Shown piece by piece: positions 52,586 to 59,459 of a stretch of DNA of 64,000 nucleotides. The DNA is from Streptomyces liliifuscus (lineage in GTDB: Bacteria; Actinomycetota; Actinomycetes; Streptomycetales; Streptomycetaceae): the NCBI RefSeq assembly GCF_016598615.1, contig NZ_CP066831.1, positions 5,890,001 through 5,954,000 of the forward strand. The letters are read 5' to 3'. The notes beneath the pieces were generated by a model that saw only the letters and a list, made by a program, of their open reading frames with translations, was not told the DNA's origin and did no database searches. Position numbers and translations under genes: made by a program. Position 1 is the stretch's first letter, and every line of letters begins with the position of its first letter.

Positions 52586-52840
52586 ATGACCCCTGCCCTG
52601 CTCGCTATCACCCTCATTCTCGGCGTGACTTTCTGTTACGTCGCTGTGTGTGCGTCCTCGCCGTTCGGCAACTGCCGCAAGTGCTCCGGCTGGGGCTTCG
52701 CGATGCGCACCGACCGCAAGGGCCGCATGAAGCGCGGCAAGGACTGCCGCCGCTGCCGCGCGACTGGCAAGCGCATACGCGTGGGCCGCTGGATCTACAA
52801 CCGCGCCGCGCGAATCCACCGCGCGGGCACCGCCGACTGA
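52586..52840 (+). CDS. Small membrane-anchored zinc-finger protein
   Basis: An 84-residue protein. The N-terminal helix (ALLAITLILGVTFCYVAVCA) anchors it. The rest is basic, with CRKCSGWG and CRRCRATGK, two CxxCxxxG-type motifs like half a DnaJ zinc domain. Similar small proteins follow tra in AICEs. It probably belongs to the spread (Spd) group; a direct function is unknown. Confidence 0.78.
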   Translation: MTPALLAITLILGVTFCYVAVCASSPFGNCRKCSGWGFAMRTDRKGRMKRGKDCRRCRATGKRIRVGRWIYNRAARIHRAGTAD

Positions 52841-52861
52841 CCCGGAAGGACACCGATCCCT

Positions 52862-53050
52862 ATGGCCGTGACCATCTCACTCGCCCTGCTCTTCGGCTTC
52901 GTGCTGTTCATGCTGCTGCGCTCCAAGACCCTCGGAGCGGGCTCCGCGTTCGTCGCCGTGATGTTCGGCTTCTACCTCGCCTCCACCGGCGCCGCCACCA
53001 CCGTCAACGAACTCATGAGCGCCCTCGTCACCGCGCTCCCGGACCTGTAG
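52862..53050 (+). CDS. Small Spd-like membrane protein
   Basis: A 62-residue, almost entirely hydrophobic protein with two helices (ISLALLFGFVLFMLLRS; SAFVAVMFGFYLASTG). It is 21 bp after the zinc-finger gene and 9 bp before the next membrane protein gene, in the position of spd genes that aid intramycelial plasmid spread. Confidence 0.75.
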   Translation: MAVTISLALLFGFVLFMLLRSKTLGAGSAFVAVMFGFYLASTGAATTVNELMSALVTALPDL

Positions 53051-53059
53051 GAGACCGCC

Positions 53060-53653
53060 GTGAACGAACAGATCGTGGCGCGCCACTGGCTCGCCCTCAT
53101 CGCCCCCAAGGCCGCACCCGCGCTGGCCACCTCCACCGTGCTGATCCTGGCCCGGATCTGGAACGCCAACGGCGCCGAACACTCCCTCGGCAACGCCGTG
53201 TTGATGACCGCGCTCTCCCTCGCCGCCGCGGCGGCCGGCGCGTGCGCGAGCATCGGCCGCGCCGGAGACCCCGTCATCGCGGGTACCGCGTTCGCCGCCT
53301 CCGGCGGGCTCGCCCTGGCCGGGGTCGCCGGATACGCCGACGGCATGTCGCTGCCGCTCCTGCTGTGGGTGCTCGCGACCGCCATCGCCTACGGGCTCGC
53401 CGCCCGGTACTGGCGACAGGACCGCCGCACACGCGTCTCGTACGAGCGACACGTCAGCGAGCGACGCGAGGAATACGCCCACATCGAGCGCGTCGAGACG
53501 ATCCGCGGCACCACACAGATCGAGGTGGCCCGCACCGGTGCCGCCTACGCCGAATCCCTCGCGCAGGCACTCACCGCACGCGCCGCGCTGCCCGGCTTCG
53601 ACCTCCAGGCCCTCGCCGACGCGGGCCTGCCCGCCATTGAAGCCGGCAATTAG
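53060..53653 (+). CDS. Spd-like membrane protein
   Basis: A 197-residue protein from GTG 53060 with several helices in the first ~115 residues (APALATSTVLILARIW; LMTALSLAAAAAGACASI; GTAFAASGGLALAGVAGYA; LLLWVLATAIAYGLAARYW). A basic cytoplasmic tail (RQDRRTRVSYERHVSERREE) ends in a helical segment. Topology fits SpdB-type spread proteins that associate with Tra. Confidence 0.8.
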   Translation: MNEQIVARHWLALIAPKAAPALATSTVLILARIWNANGAEHSLGNAVLMTALSLAAAAAGACASIGRAGDPVIAGTAFAASGGLALAGVAGYADGMSLPLLLWVLATAIAYGLAARYWRQDRRTRVSYERHVSERREEYAHIERVETIRGTTQIEVARTGAAYAESLAQALTARAALPGFDLQALADAGLPAIEAGN

Positions 53654-53709
53654 CACTGAGCTTGGAGAGGCATTAAGCGGGAGGTCAATGCTGCGTCAAT
53701 GTCGTCTAC

Positions 53710-54222
53710 TCAAGGTGCAGCTGTAGGCGGGAACGCATGCAAGCCCAACTTCCGATACACAACCTCAGGAGGTGTGTTGGACGCACGCCACGCGATGTCT
53801 TCGAAGTACGGCATGGTGTTGCGCCGATGCGCTTGACGTTCGAGATACACGAACGGCGCCAGCACGATCCAAGCGCGCAGCAGGCTCCTCCCATACAAGC
53901 CGATGATCAGAGACTCATCGATGATGCCGTGGGCGACCAGCTTGCCAAGGTCGTTGTAGAAGAGGCCAATACGTTGCACGTGCCTCTTGGCCTCTTCTGG
54001 AAGTTGCAGGTACGACACCGGCTGTGGGTGTTCGACGGCTAGCCGGTACAGCACGTACTCAACTGCTTCCAGGTAGTCGTCTCCCCGGGAGTCCTTGAAT
54101 CCTTCCAGGATCATCGCCAGGACAGTCGACTTACGGGCTGACATGAGTTGGCTTCTCGCCAACCAGGCGGACGTCACCAATGCGGTCACCGATACGAACA
54201 GTGTCACGACGTTCAGGACCAT
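53710..54222 (-). CDS. DUF4760-like membrane-anchored protein
   Basis: A 170-residue protein from ATG 54222 (MVLNVVTLFVSVTALVTSAW), chosen because a GGGGG tract precedes it and it opens with a membrane helix. The upstream extension of the frame is poor. The cytoplasmic part (SRGDDYLEAVEYVLYRLAVE, YNDLGKLVAHGIIDESLIIG) matches DUF4760 patterns. It is the only minus-strand gene within the Spd-to-replication stretch, so it is a likely inserted cargo gene. Confidence 0.75.
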   Translation of the reverse strand: MVLNVVTLFVSVTALVTSAWLARSQLMSARKSTVLAMILEGFKDSRGDDYLEAVEYVLYRLAVEHPQPVSYLQLPEEAKRHVQRIGLFYNDLGKLVAHGIIDESLIIGLYGRSLLRAWIVLAPFVYLERQAHRRNTMPYFEDIAWRASNTPPEVVYRKLGLHAFPPTAAP

Positions 54223-54364
54223 GTCGGTGCCCCCACTTCTGTCAACCCGCGGCGCCAATATGTTCCGCCGCAGAACGCTTTGACAGAAGCCCTCAGCCAT
54301 CAATGCGCTGGGCGACTCCTTCGGTAGCCGCATCAGCGATCTCAGGACCTGCATGCAGACACAC

Positions 54365-54407
54365 CCGAGGCGGGCGCCGTCTCACCACAAGCCTGCGCCC
54401 GCCCCGG
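54365..54407 (+). promoter_or_regulatory. Leader hairpin H2 before the replication operon
   Basis: CCG-A-GGCGGGCGC (54365-54377) pairs with GCGCCCGCC-C-CGG (54395-54407), 12 pairs with one A-C mismatch, around the 17-nt loop CGTCTCACCACAAGCCT. GTCCCTCC (54415-54422) and AGGAG (54431-54435) follow before the ATG at 54445. The loop agrees with H1 at 15 of 17 bases while most of the stem differs. Confidence 0.75.
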
Positions 54408-54444
54408 TTCTCCAGTCCCTCCAAGAGAGCAGGAGACCTCCAGC

Positions 54445-54522
54445 ATGACCCAACGAACGTCATTCGGCGAGGGCCGCCCGGCCCATGCCATCCCATCGAG
54501 CAGGCCGGGGGTGACGGCATGA
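54445..54522 (+). CDS. 25-codon leader peptide coupled to the primase-polymerase
   Basis: An ATG at 54445 with AGGAG 9 nt upstream opens a frame beginning MTQRTSFGEGRPAHAIP and stopping at 54522. The stop overlaps the ATG of the primase-polymerase gene (ATGA), so translation of this peptide is likely to drive that gene, which has no convincing ribosome site of its own. The peptide is too short to carry a domain. Confidence 0.55.
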   Translation: MTQRTSFGEGRPAHAIPSSRPGVTA

Positions 54523-55415
54523 ACCGCCACCTCCTGTACGCCGCACTGGACGCGGCCGAGCGCGGATGGTCTGTCCTCCCACTGCGCCCCGGTGACAAGC
54601 GTCCGGCCCTGCACGGCGAGGGCGTCTGCCCCGGCATTGGCGACTGCGCGGGCGGTCACCGCAAGTGGGAAGAGCGCGCCACCATCGACCCGGACCGCAT
54701 CCGCCATGCGTGGGGCGACTTGCCGTTCAACATCGGCATTGCAACTGGCCCGTCCGGACTGGTCGTCGTCGACCTCGACATGCCCAAGCGCAAGAGCAAC
54801 AGCAGTGCGGACACGCCTTCCGGCGTGACGACCTTTGCGGCGCTCTGCGAGCGCGCCGGACAGGCCATCCCCACCACCCGCACGACGCGGACCGCGAGCC
54901 GCGGGGTCCACCTGTACTTCACCGCCCCGCCCGGTGTCCGGCTCGGTAACACGGCCGGACGGCTCGGCAAGCGCATCGACACCCGCGCGTGGGGTGGCTA
55001 CGTCGTCGCTCCCGGCAGTCTCACTCCCTCCGGCGCCTATGCGATCGTCGACGACATCCCGCCCGCCCCGCTGCCGGATTGGCTGCGCGACCGCCTGACG
55101 GGTCGTCAAGCTTCGCGGGCACTAACGGCTGCACCGTCGTCCGTGCGAGCGTCCAGCTACGCCATAGCTGGTCTGAACGCGGAAACCGCGTCCGTGCGGC
55201 AAGCCCCGGAGGGCGAGCGCAACGCCACGTTGCTCCGGGCAGCGCGAGCCCTGGGGCGGTTCATCGCGTGGGGCGACCTCCCCAGGGAGCAGGTTGAGGA
55301 GGCTCTTCAGTGGGCGGGGGAGCAGGCCGGTCTCTCGCCGCGGTCCTGTGAGGCGACCATTCGCAGCGGTCTGAACTGGTCCATTGCCCGCAACAGCCAG
55401 CGGAGGGCGGCATGA
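54519..55415 (+). CDS. Bifunctional primase-polymerase (Prim-Pol) domain protein
   Basis: A 298-residue protein starting MNRHLLYAALDAAERGWSVL. The Prim-Pol fold is indicated by PLRPGDKRPALHGEG at the N-terminus and the metal-binding GLVVVDLDMPK (Asp85, Asp87), then TRTASRGVHLYFTAPP with the conserved His. A helical C-terminal segment follows. In AICEs this enzyme, split from or fused to the RepSA ATPase, primes replication of the excised circle. It overlaps the next gene by 4 bp. Confidence 0.9.
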   Translation: MNRHLLYAALDAAERGWSVLPLRPGDKRPALHGEGVCPGIGDCAGGHRKWEERATIDPDRIRHAWGDLPFNIGIATGPSGLVVVDLDMPKRKSNSSADTPSGVTTFAALCERAGQAIPTTRTTRTASRGVHLYFTAPPGVRLGNTAGRLGKRIDTRAWGGYVVAPGSLTPSGAYAIVDDIPPAPLPDWLRDRLTGRQASRALTAAPSSVRASSYAIAGLNAETASVRQAPEGERNATLLRAARALGRFIAWGDLPREQVEEALQWAGEQAGLSPRSCEATIRSGLNWSIARNSQRRAA

Positions 55416-55765
55416 GCACCCCTCCCCGCCCCCTCCTGAAGAGCCTTCCCGCCACCCCGTCCGGTCCGCGCGCCGCCGCACAAGCTGTGCCCGGCCCGGC
55501 CGTGGGCGAGCCGAAAGGCGCCGCCGTAGGCGTCCGCACTGCTCTTCGCCCTGACCCGCGCAGGAACGACGGCCGCTATCCGGTCGCGTGGCTGCACATC
55601 AGCGCCCCGCGCGGCGCCGTGCCTACGGCCACCTCGAAGTGCCAGTGCGGCAGGGACCGCAGCGCCGTCGGTCGCACGAAGGTACTGGCCCTGATCACCG
55701 ACCACACCGCCCATCGCGACGCATGCCCGTTCCGCACCACCCAGGAAGGGAGGGCCGCGGCATGA
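55412..55765 (+). CDS. Small Cys/His-containing protein of the replication operon
   Basis: A 117-residue protein between the primase-polymerase and RepSA-like genes, overlapping both by 4 bp. The C-terminal half contains CQCGRDR, then DHTAHRDACP, a plausible zinc site, while the N-terminus is Pro/Ala-rich and disordered. Strict coupling implies a replication accessory role. I do not know a named family. Confidence 0.78.
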   Translation: MSTPPRPLLKSLPATPSGPRAAAQAVPGPAVGEPKGAAVGVRTALRPDPRRNDGRYPVAWLHISAPRGAVPTATSKCQCGRDRSAVGRTKVLALITDHTAHRDACPFRTTQEGRAAA

Positions 55766-57063
55766 GCGCCAATCCGCCGGCACACCCCACGGACGGCTCC
55801 GCTCTGCTCGATGAGGTCGAAGCCTTCCACCGTCGCTTCAACGTCTTCCCCCTCGAAGCCGCCTACGTCGCAGTCACGCTGTGGAACGCACACGCGCACC
55901 TGCTCGACTGCTTCGACGCCACGCCCCGTATCGCGTTCCTGTCGCCGGAGCCGGGCTCGGGGAAGTCACGGGCACTGGAGATCATCGAAACCCTGGTGCC
56001 CAAGCCGCTCGTTGCGGCCAACGCATCCGCGTCGGTGCTCTTCCGCGCCGTCTCCACCCTGGAGACCCGCCCCACGATCCTCTTCGACGAGGTCGACACC
56101 GTCTTTGGCCCCAAGGCCGGAGACAACGAACCCCTGCGCGGGTTTCTCAACGCCGGGCATCGCCGCGGAGTTGGGATGTGGCGCTGTGTCGGAGACGGAG
56201 CCAATCAGCAGGTGCAGGAGTTCCCGTCGTACTGCGCGGTGGCGATGGCAGGGCTTGGCTCGCTGCCGGACACGATCCTGACCCGCTCGGTCATCATCCG
56301 CATGCGCCGCCGCGCGCGAAACGAATGGGTGGAGCCCTACCGGCAGCGCATCCACGAGAAGGAAGGCAACGCGCTGCGCGACCGGCTCACCAACTGGGCA
56401 CAGTCCGTGGCGCACCTGGTCGACGGAGTGTTCCCCGAGCTGCCGCCGGAGGTCACCGACCGGCCCGCGGACGTGTGGGAGCCGCTCATCGCGGTTGCCG
56501 ACGCTGCCGGAGGTGAGTGGCCGGAGCGAGCCCGCACGGCATGCGTGGAACTGGTCAACGCGGCCAAGGCCGGAGACAAGGGCAGCATCGGTATCCGGCT
56601 GCTGATCGACCTGCGCGACCACGTGTTCAACGGCATCGACCGCCTGCCCACCGTCGCCGTTCTCGACCGCCTGCACAGCCTCGACGAGGCGCCATGGGCG
56701 GACATGAGCGGCAAGCCGCTGGACGCGCGGGGACTGGCGCGGATGCTGCGCGAGTACATGACCGCGGACAACACCCCGGTAGCGGCACGGAACATCAAGG
56801 CGGGCGGCAGCGTGATGAAGGGCTACTACGCCGCGGATCTCCATGACGCGTGGGAGCGGTACTGCCCCCACCCCCTGAGGGTCCGCTACTTCCGCTACCT
56901 CCGCTACCGCGCAGGTCAGAGGGCTATAAAAGGTAGCGGCAAGCGCGGATTTTGCCGCTACCCGCACCGCTTTATCCGCTACCGGTCCCGCACCACACCG
57001 AGAGCCGGTAGCGGATTCATCCGCTACCGCTACCCCTATCCGCTACCTCGATCATGCCCCTGA
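55762..57063 (+). CDS. repSA: RepSA-like replication ATPase (DUF3631)
   Basis: A 433-residue protein from the ATG overlapping the previous stop. The ATPase has Walker A SPEPGSGKSRALE (Lys68) and Walker B TILFDEVD (~105-112). A DUF3631 C-terminal domain includes WADMSGKPLDARGLARMLRE and a late AWERYC. The last ~60 residues (from ~375) are odd: FRYLRYRA, FIRYRSRT and FIRYRYPYP-type Arg-Tyr repeats, produced because CCGCTAC iterons of the putative origin lie inside the coding frame. Together with the Prim-Pol protein it should initiate rolling-circle or iteron-type replication of the element. Confidence 0.88.
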   Translation: MSANPPAHPTDGSALLDEVEAFHRRFNVFPLEAAYVAVTLWNAHAHLLDCFDATPRIAFLSPEPGSGKSRALEIIETLVPKPLVAANASASVLFRAVSTLETRPTILFDEVDTVFGPKAGDNEPLRGFLNAGHRRGVGMWRCVGDGANQQVQEFPSYCAVAMAGLGSLPDTILTRSVIIRMRRRARNEWVEPYRQRIHEKEGNALRDRLTNWAQSVAHLVDGVFPELPPEVTDRPADVWEPLIAVADAAGGEWPERARTACVELVNAAKAGDKGSIGIRLLIDLRDHVFNGIDRLPTVAVLDRLHSLDEAPWADMSGKPLDARGLARMLREYMTADNTPVAARNIKAGGSVMKGYYAADLHDAWERYCPHPLRVRYFRYLRYRAGQRAIKGSGKRGFCRYPHRFIRYRSRTTPRAGSGFIRYRYPYPLPRSCP

Positions 57064-57099
57064 CCAGGGCGGTAGCGGAGGTAGCGGAAGTAGCGGACC
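56880..57099. other. Putative replication origin with CCGCTAC iterons
   Basis: Thirteen CCGCTAC/GTAGCGG heptamers occur in 220 bp. Two perfect 31-bp arms in inverted orientation (56880-56910 and 57069-57099) each hold three heptamers spaced exactly 9 bp apart. Seven more lie between them (56933, 56955, 56976, 57008, 57021, 57027, 57040). The middle contains an AT-richer GGGCTATAAAAGG and GGATTTTG. The array overlaps the 3' end of repSA and precedes xis, the place expected for an AICE origin. Confidence 0.75.
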
Positions 57100-57100
57100 T

Positions 57101-57129
57101 GACAGGAAGGGGGCCGAGCCCTTCCTGTC
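57101..57129. terminator. 11-bp stem-loop between origin and xis
   Basis: GACAGGAAGGG (57101-57111) pairs perfectly with CCCTTCCTGTC (57119-57129) around GGCCGAG. It lies 2 bp after the right iteron arm and 25 bp before the xis ATG. It may end repSA transcription or be part of the origin; there is no T-run. Confidence 0.5.
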
Positions 57130-57154
57130 CGCTCAACTTCCATGAAGAGGTGAC

Positions 57155-57475
57155 ATGAACTCGGGCCAGAGGAACCAGAGCCTTCCTCCGACGTACTCGC
57201 CTGCCCAAATCGCTGAGGCGCTCGACTGCTCGGAGTGGTGGGTTAAGGAGCAGGCGAGGCGCCGCCGTATCCCGTTCATCCGGGGCGGCAGCGGCTATCG
57301 CTTCACGAAGGGGCACGTTGAAGAGATCTTCCAGATCCTTGAGGAGCGTCCCGACCCGGTGAACGCATCGGAAAGCAACGCAACTTCGACGCGACGACGT
57401 ACACACGCGCCGTCGGAAGCACCTGTGTTGCAGCTTCGGGCACGTCGTCCGCGGCGCGCACGAAACGCCGCCTGA
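57155..57475 (+). CDS. xis: Excisionase (MerR-like helix-turn-helix)
   Basis: A 106-residue basic protein with a winged helix at ~12-62: YSPAQIAEALDCSEWWVKEQ, then RRRRIPFIRGGSGYRFTKGH. This is the usual AICE Xis pattern and position, just before int. GAGGTGAC precedes the ATG. The C-terminal tail is Arg-rich. It would bend attL/attR DNA to direct the integrase toward excision. Confidence 0.88.
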   Translation: MNSGQRNQSLPPTYSPAQIAEALDCSEWWVKEQARRRRIPFIRGGSGYRFTKGHVEEIFQILEERPDPVNASESNATSTRRRTHAPSEAPVLQLRARRPRRARNAA

Positions 57476-57490
57476 CAAGCGAAGAGACCG

Positions 57491-57535
57491 CGATGGGTGG
57501 GGAGCTGTAACTACGGCTCCCCACCCATCGCCTTT
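57491..57535 (+). terminator. Perfect intrinsic terminator between xis and int
   Basis: CGATGGGTGGGGAGC (57491-57505) pairs over 15 bp with GCTCCCCACCCATCG (57516-57530) around a 10-nt loop and runs into CCTTTTT. It ends only 14 bp before the integrase ATG at 57550, an unusual place for a terminator if xis and int were one transcript. Confidence 0.88.
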
Positions 57536-57549
57536 TTATGAGAGGGAGC

Positions 57550-59061
57550 ATGGGGTTCGCGGAAGGCCGCGGCACGTACTGGCGTGGCCGCTACAAGATC
57601 TCAACCGGCAGGTACGGCACCGTTGCTGACGACAACGGAGACACCATCCGCTTCCGCACGAAGCGCGAAGCCAAGCAAGCCGCCGACGCCGAAGAGGCGA
57701 AGGTTCGTTCCGGCGGCTGGAAGGACCCCGCGGCCGGACAGATCACATTCGGTGAGTACGCCTCACGGTGGTACGCAGCGCAGGACCTAGCTGCCTCCAC
57801 GATGCAGAACTACCGTCGCCACCTCGAAGAGCACCTCCTCCCTGAGTTCGAAGACCGTCCGCTCGCGTCGATTCAGCGCACAGACGTCGACACCTGGGAC
57901 AAGAAGGAACGGGCGCTCTACGCCGTATCGAGCGTCAAGACATGGCGAGGCACCCTTCACCTGGTCCTCGAAGACGCGGTGGACGAGGAACTCATCACCT
58001 CCAACCCCGCAACCAAGCGCCGCGGAAGGGGCAAGCGCGCTGGTCGCTCACGTGACCGCGGACCGGAGAAGGTGGTCACAGACCCGCTCGGCATCCTTCT
58101 GCTCGCCGAACGAGCCTCCATCCTTTCCGGCCGTGACGATGAGTTCGTCGGCACCGTCACCAAGGGCTACACCGGTATGCGGTGGGGCGAAATCGTGGGT
58201 CTGGAGACCGAGTTCCTCCGACCCGCGGCCGTGCGGGTGGAATGGCAGCTCTACGAACTCGACTCGGGAGAGTTCGAGCGCTGCCCTCCTAAGGACGACA
58301 GCTACCGCACCATCGATGCTTGCCCCTGGCTCGTTCGTCTGTGGGCTGGCCACATTGCTCGTACGCAGCCGACCCCGTGCCCCTGCCACGGCAAGACGTA
58401 CATGTTCCGAGGGCAGGGAATCTCCCGGACGGGGGAGAGCGGAGCGAAGTTGGTGGACGTTGCGCGACGCGCCGGCGTTTCCACCGGCACTGTGTCCAAC
58501 GTCCTCAACCGGCCCGATGCCGTAGCCGAAGCGACCAGATCTCGAGTGCGGGAAGCCATCGAGGTCCTCGGCTTCACCCGTGGCGGGGGCGCCGTTGACC
58601 AGGCGGCACACTGGCGAAGGAACGGGTTCGCCACGTGGCTCTTCACGCCGGCCGCCTCAGGCTGGTACCCGAAGAAGGCACCGCAGGAATCACGGCCCGT
58701 GCCCGTACTGGCCGAACCCTGGCCCGGTGTCCCGGCGCGGGGGAGAGGCGCGCAGGCACGGGCGGATGTGTGTTGGGTCCCCATTGCGAAGGGGCTCACC
58801 CCTCATGGGCTGCGCCACACGCACAAGACGCGTATGGAGGGGTTTCGTACTCCGCCGAAGCTGATGGACGAGCGCATGGGGCACATCGACGGATCGGTAC
58901 AGGCGCGCTATTCACACATCACTCGGCAGATGCGGGAGGACCTCATGGCCCACCTCACCGCTGAGTGGGAGGCGGCGCTCGACGCCCGGCTGGCGATGTG
59001 CCTGACGTCTCCGGTGCCCGTGCTCAATGCGCTCTTGAAGGAGCGTCTAGCCCGTCGCTAG
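57550..59061 (+). CDS. int: Tyrosine integrase with embedded LacI-type helix-turn-helix
   Basis: A 503-residue recombinase from ATG 57550 (AGAGG 4 nt upstream; ATG 57538 is an alternative). The core-binding domain (TFGEYASRWYAAQDLAASTM) precedes a catalytic domain with Arg211 in TGMRWGEIVGLE, His419 and Arg422 in PHGLRHTH, His445 in GHIDG and nucleophile Tyr454 in ARYSHIT. Between Arg211 and His419 a LacI-type DNA-binding unit is inserted at ~300-346 (VDVARRAGVSTGTVSNVLNR, ATRSRVREAIEVLGF). It is ~100 residues longer than pSAM2-type Int. It should recombine attP with the tRNA-Pro 3' end. Confidence 0.92.
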   Translation: MGFAEGRGTYWRGRYKISTGRYGTVADDNGDTIRFRTKREAKQAADAEEAKVRSGGWKDPAAGQITFGEYASRWYAAQDLAASTMQNYRRHLEEHLLPEFEDRPLASIQRTDVDTWDKKERALYAVSSVKTWRGTLHLVLEDAVDEELITSNPATKRRGRGKRAGRSRDRGPEKVVTDPLGILLLAERASILSGRDDEFVGTVTKGYTGMRWGEIVGLETEFLRPAAVRVEWQLYELDSGEFERCPPKDDSYRTIDACPWLVRLWAGHIARTQPTPCPCHGKTYMFRGQGISRTGESGAKLVDVARRAGVSTGTVSNVLNRPDAVAEATRSRVREAIEVLGFTRGGGAVDQAAHWRRNGFATWLFTPAASGWYPKKAPQESRPVPVLAEPWPGVPARGRGAQARADVCWVPIAKGLTPHGLRHTHKTRMEGFRTPPKLMDERMGHIDGSVQARYSHITRQMREDLMAHLTAEWEAALDARLAMCLTSPVPVLNALLKERLARR

Positions 59062-59103
59062 TCGCCCAAGGGCTTGGGCCGACTTCATGGTTCAAGCTCC
59101 GTT

Positions 59104-59158
59104 GCTCAGCCTTGTTGGGCTGCTCCTCCTCGTGAGGCGCAGCCCAACAAGGCTGAGC
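59104..59158. terminator. 19-bp perfect stem-loop after int
   Basis: GCTCAGCCTTGTTGGGCTG (59104-59122) is perfectly complementary to 59140-59158, with a 17-nt loop that can itself pair (CCTC-GT-GAGG). It separates int from the convergent small gene and probably terminates both directions. A short palindrome GCCCAAGGGCTTGGGC lies at 59064-59079. Confidence 0.8.
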
Positions 59159-59199
59159 GAAGCCCGGCGATGATCAGAAAGCGCGGAAGACGACACAGA

Positions 59200-59382
59200 T
59201 CACGTTGGGCTCTTCCTCCACCAGGCGATGACCGCGATTAAGGAGCGCAGGCGGTTCAGGAACTCCTGGCCTGGGCTGACGGCTGTGGATTGAACCACCT
59301 TGGAGAAGTACACGTCGTTGGGCACCTCGCCAGCCATCCAGGCCCGCCCCGACTCGATAATCTCAACCTCACGCTCAGGCAT
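59200..59382 (-). CDS. Small conserved-looking protein, unknown
   Basis: A 60-residue protein from ATG 59382 (MPEREVEIIESGRAWMAGEV), preceded by a GGGGGGAC tract. It continues PNDVYFSKVVQSTAVSPG and ends in a Trp-containing helix. It lies downstream of the GAF membrane protein gene on the same strand with 77 bp between. I do not recognise a family. Soluble; no catalytic motif. Confidence 0.55.
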   Translation of the reverse strand: MPEREVEIIESGRAWMAGEVPNDVYFSKVVQSTAVSPGQEFLNRLRSLIAVIAWWRKSPT

Positions 59383-59459
59383 GCTGTCCCCCCAGAACAA
59401 TGTGCCAGTTCCACCACACGTTAGGGCCACTCGTCCGCCTATGGACCTCTTCGTGCATC

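Noticed and set aside
56880..57099. CRISPR-like array of short repeats
   Set aside because: The units are 7 bp in both orientations with no uniform spacers of 30 bp or more, and no cas genes are nearby. They are iterons.
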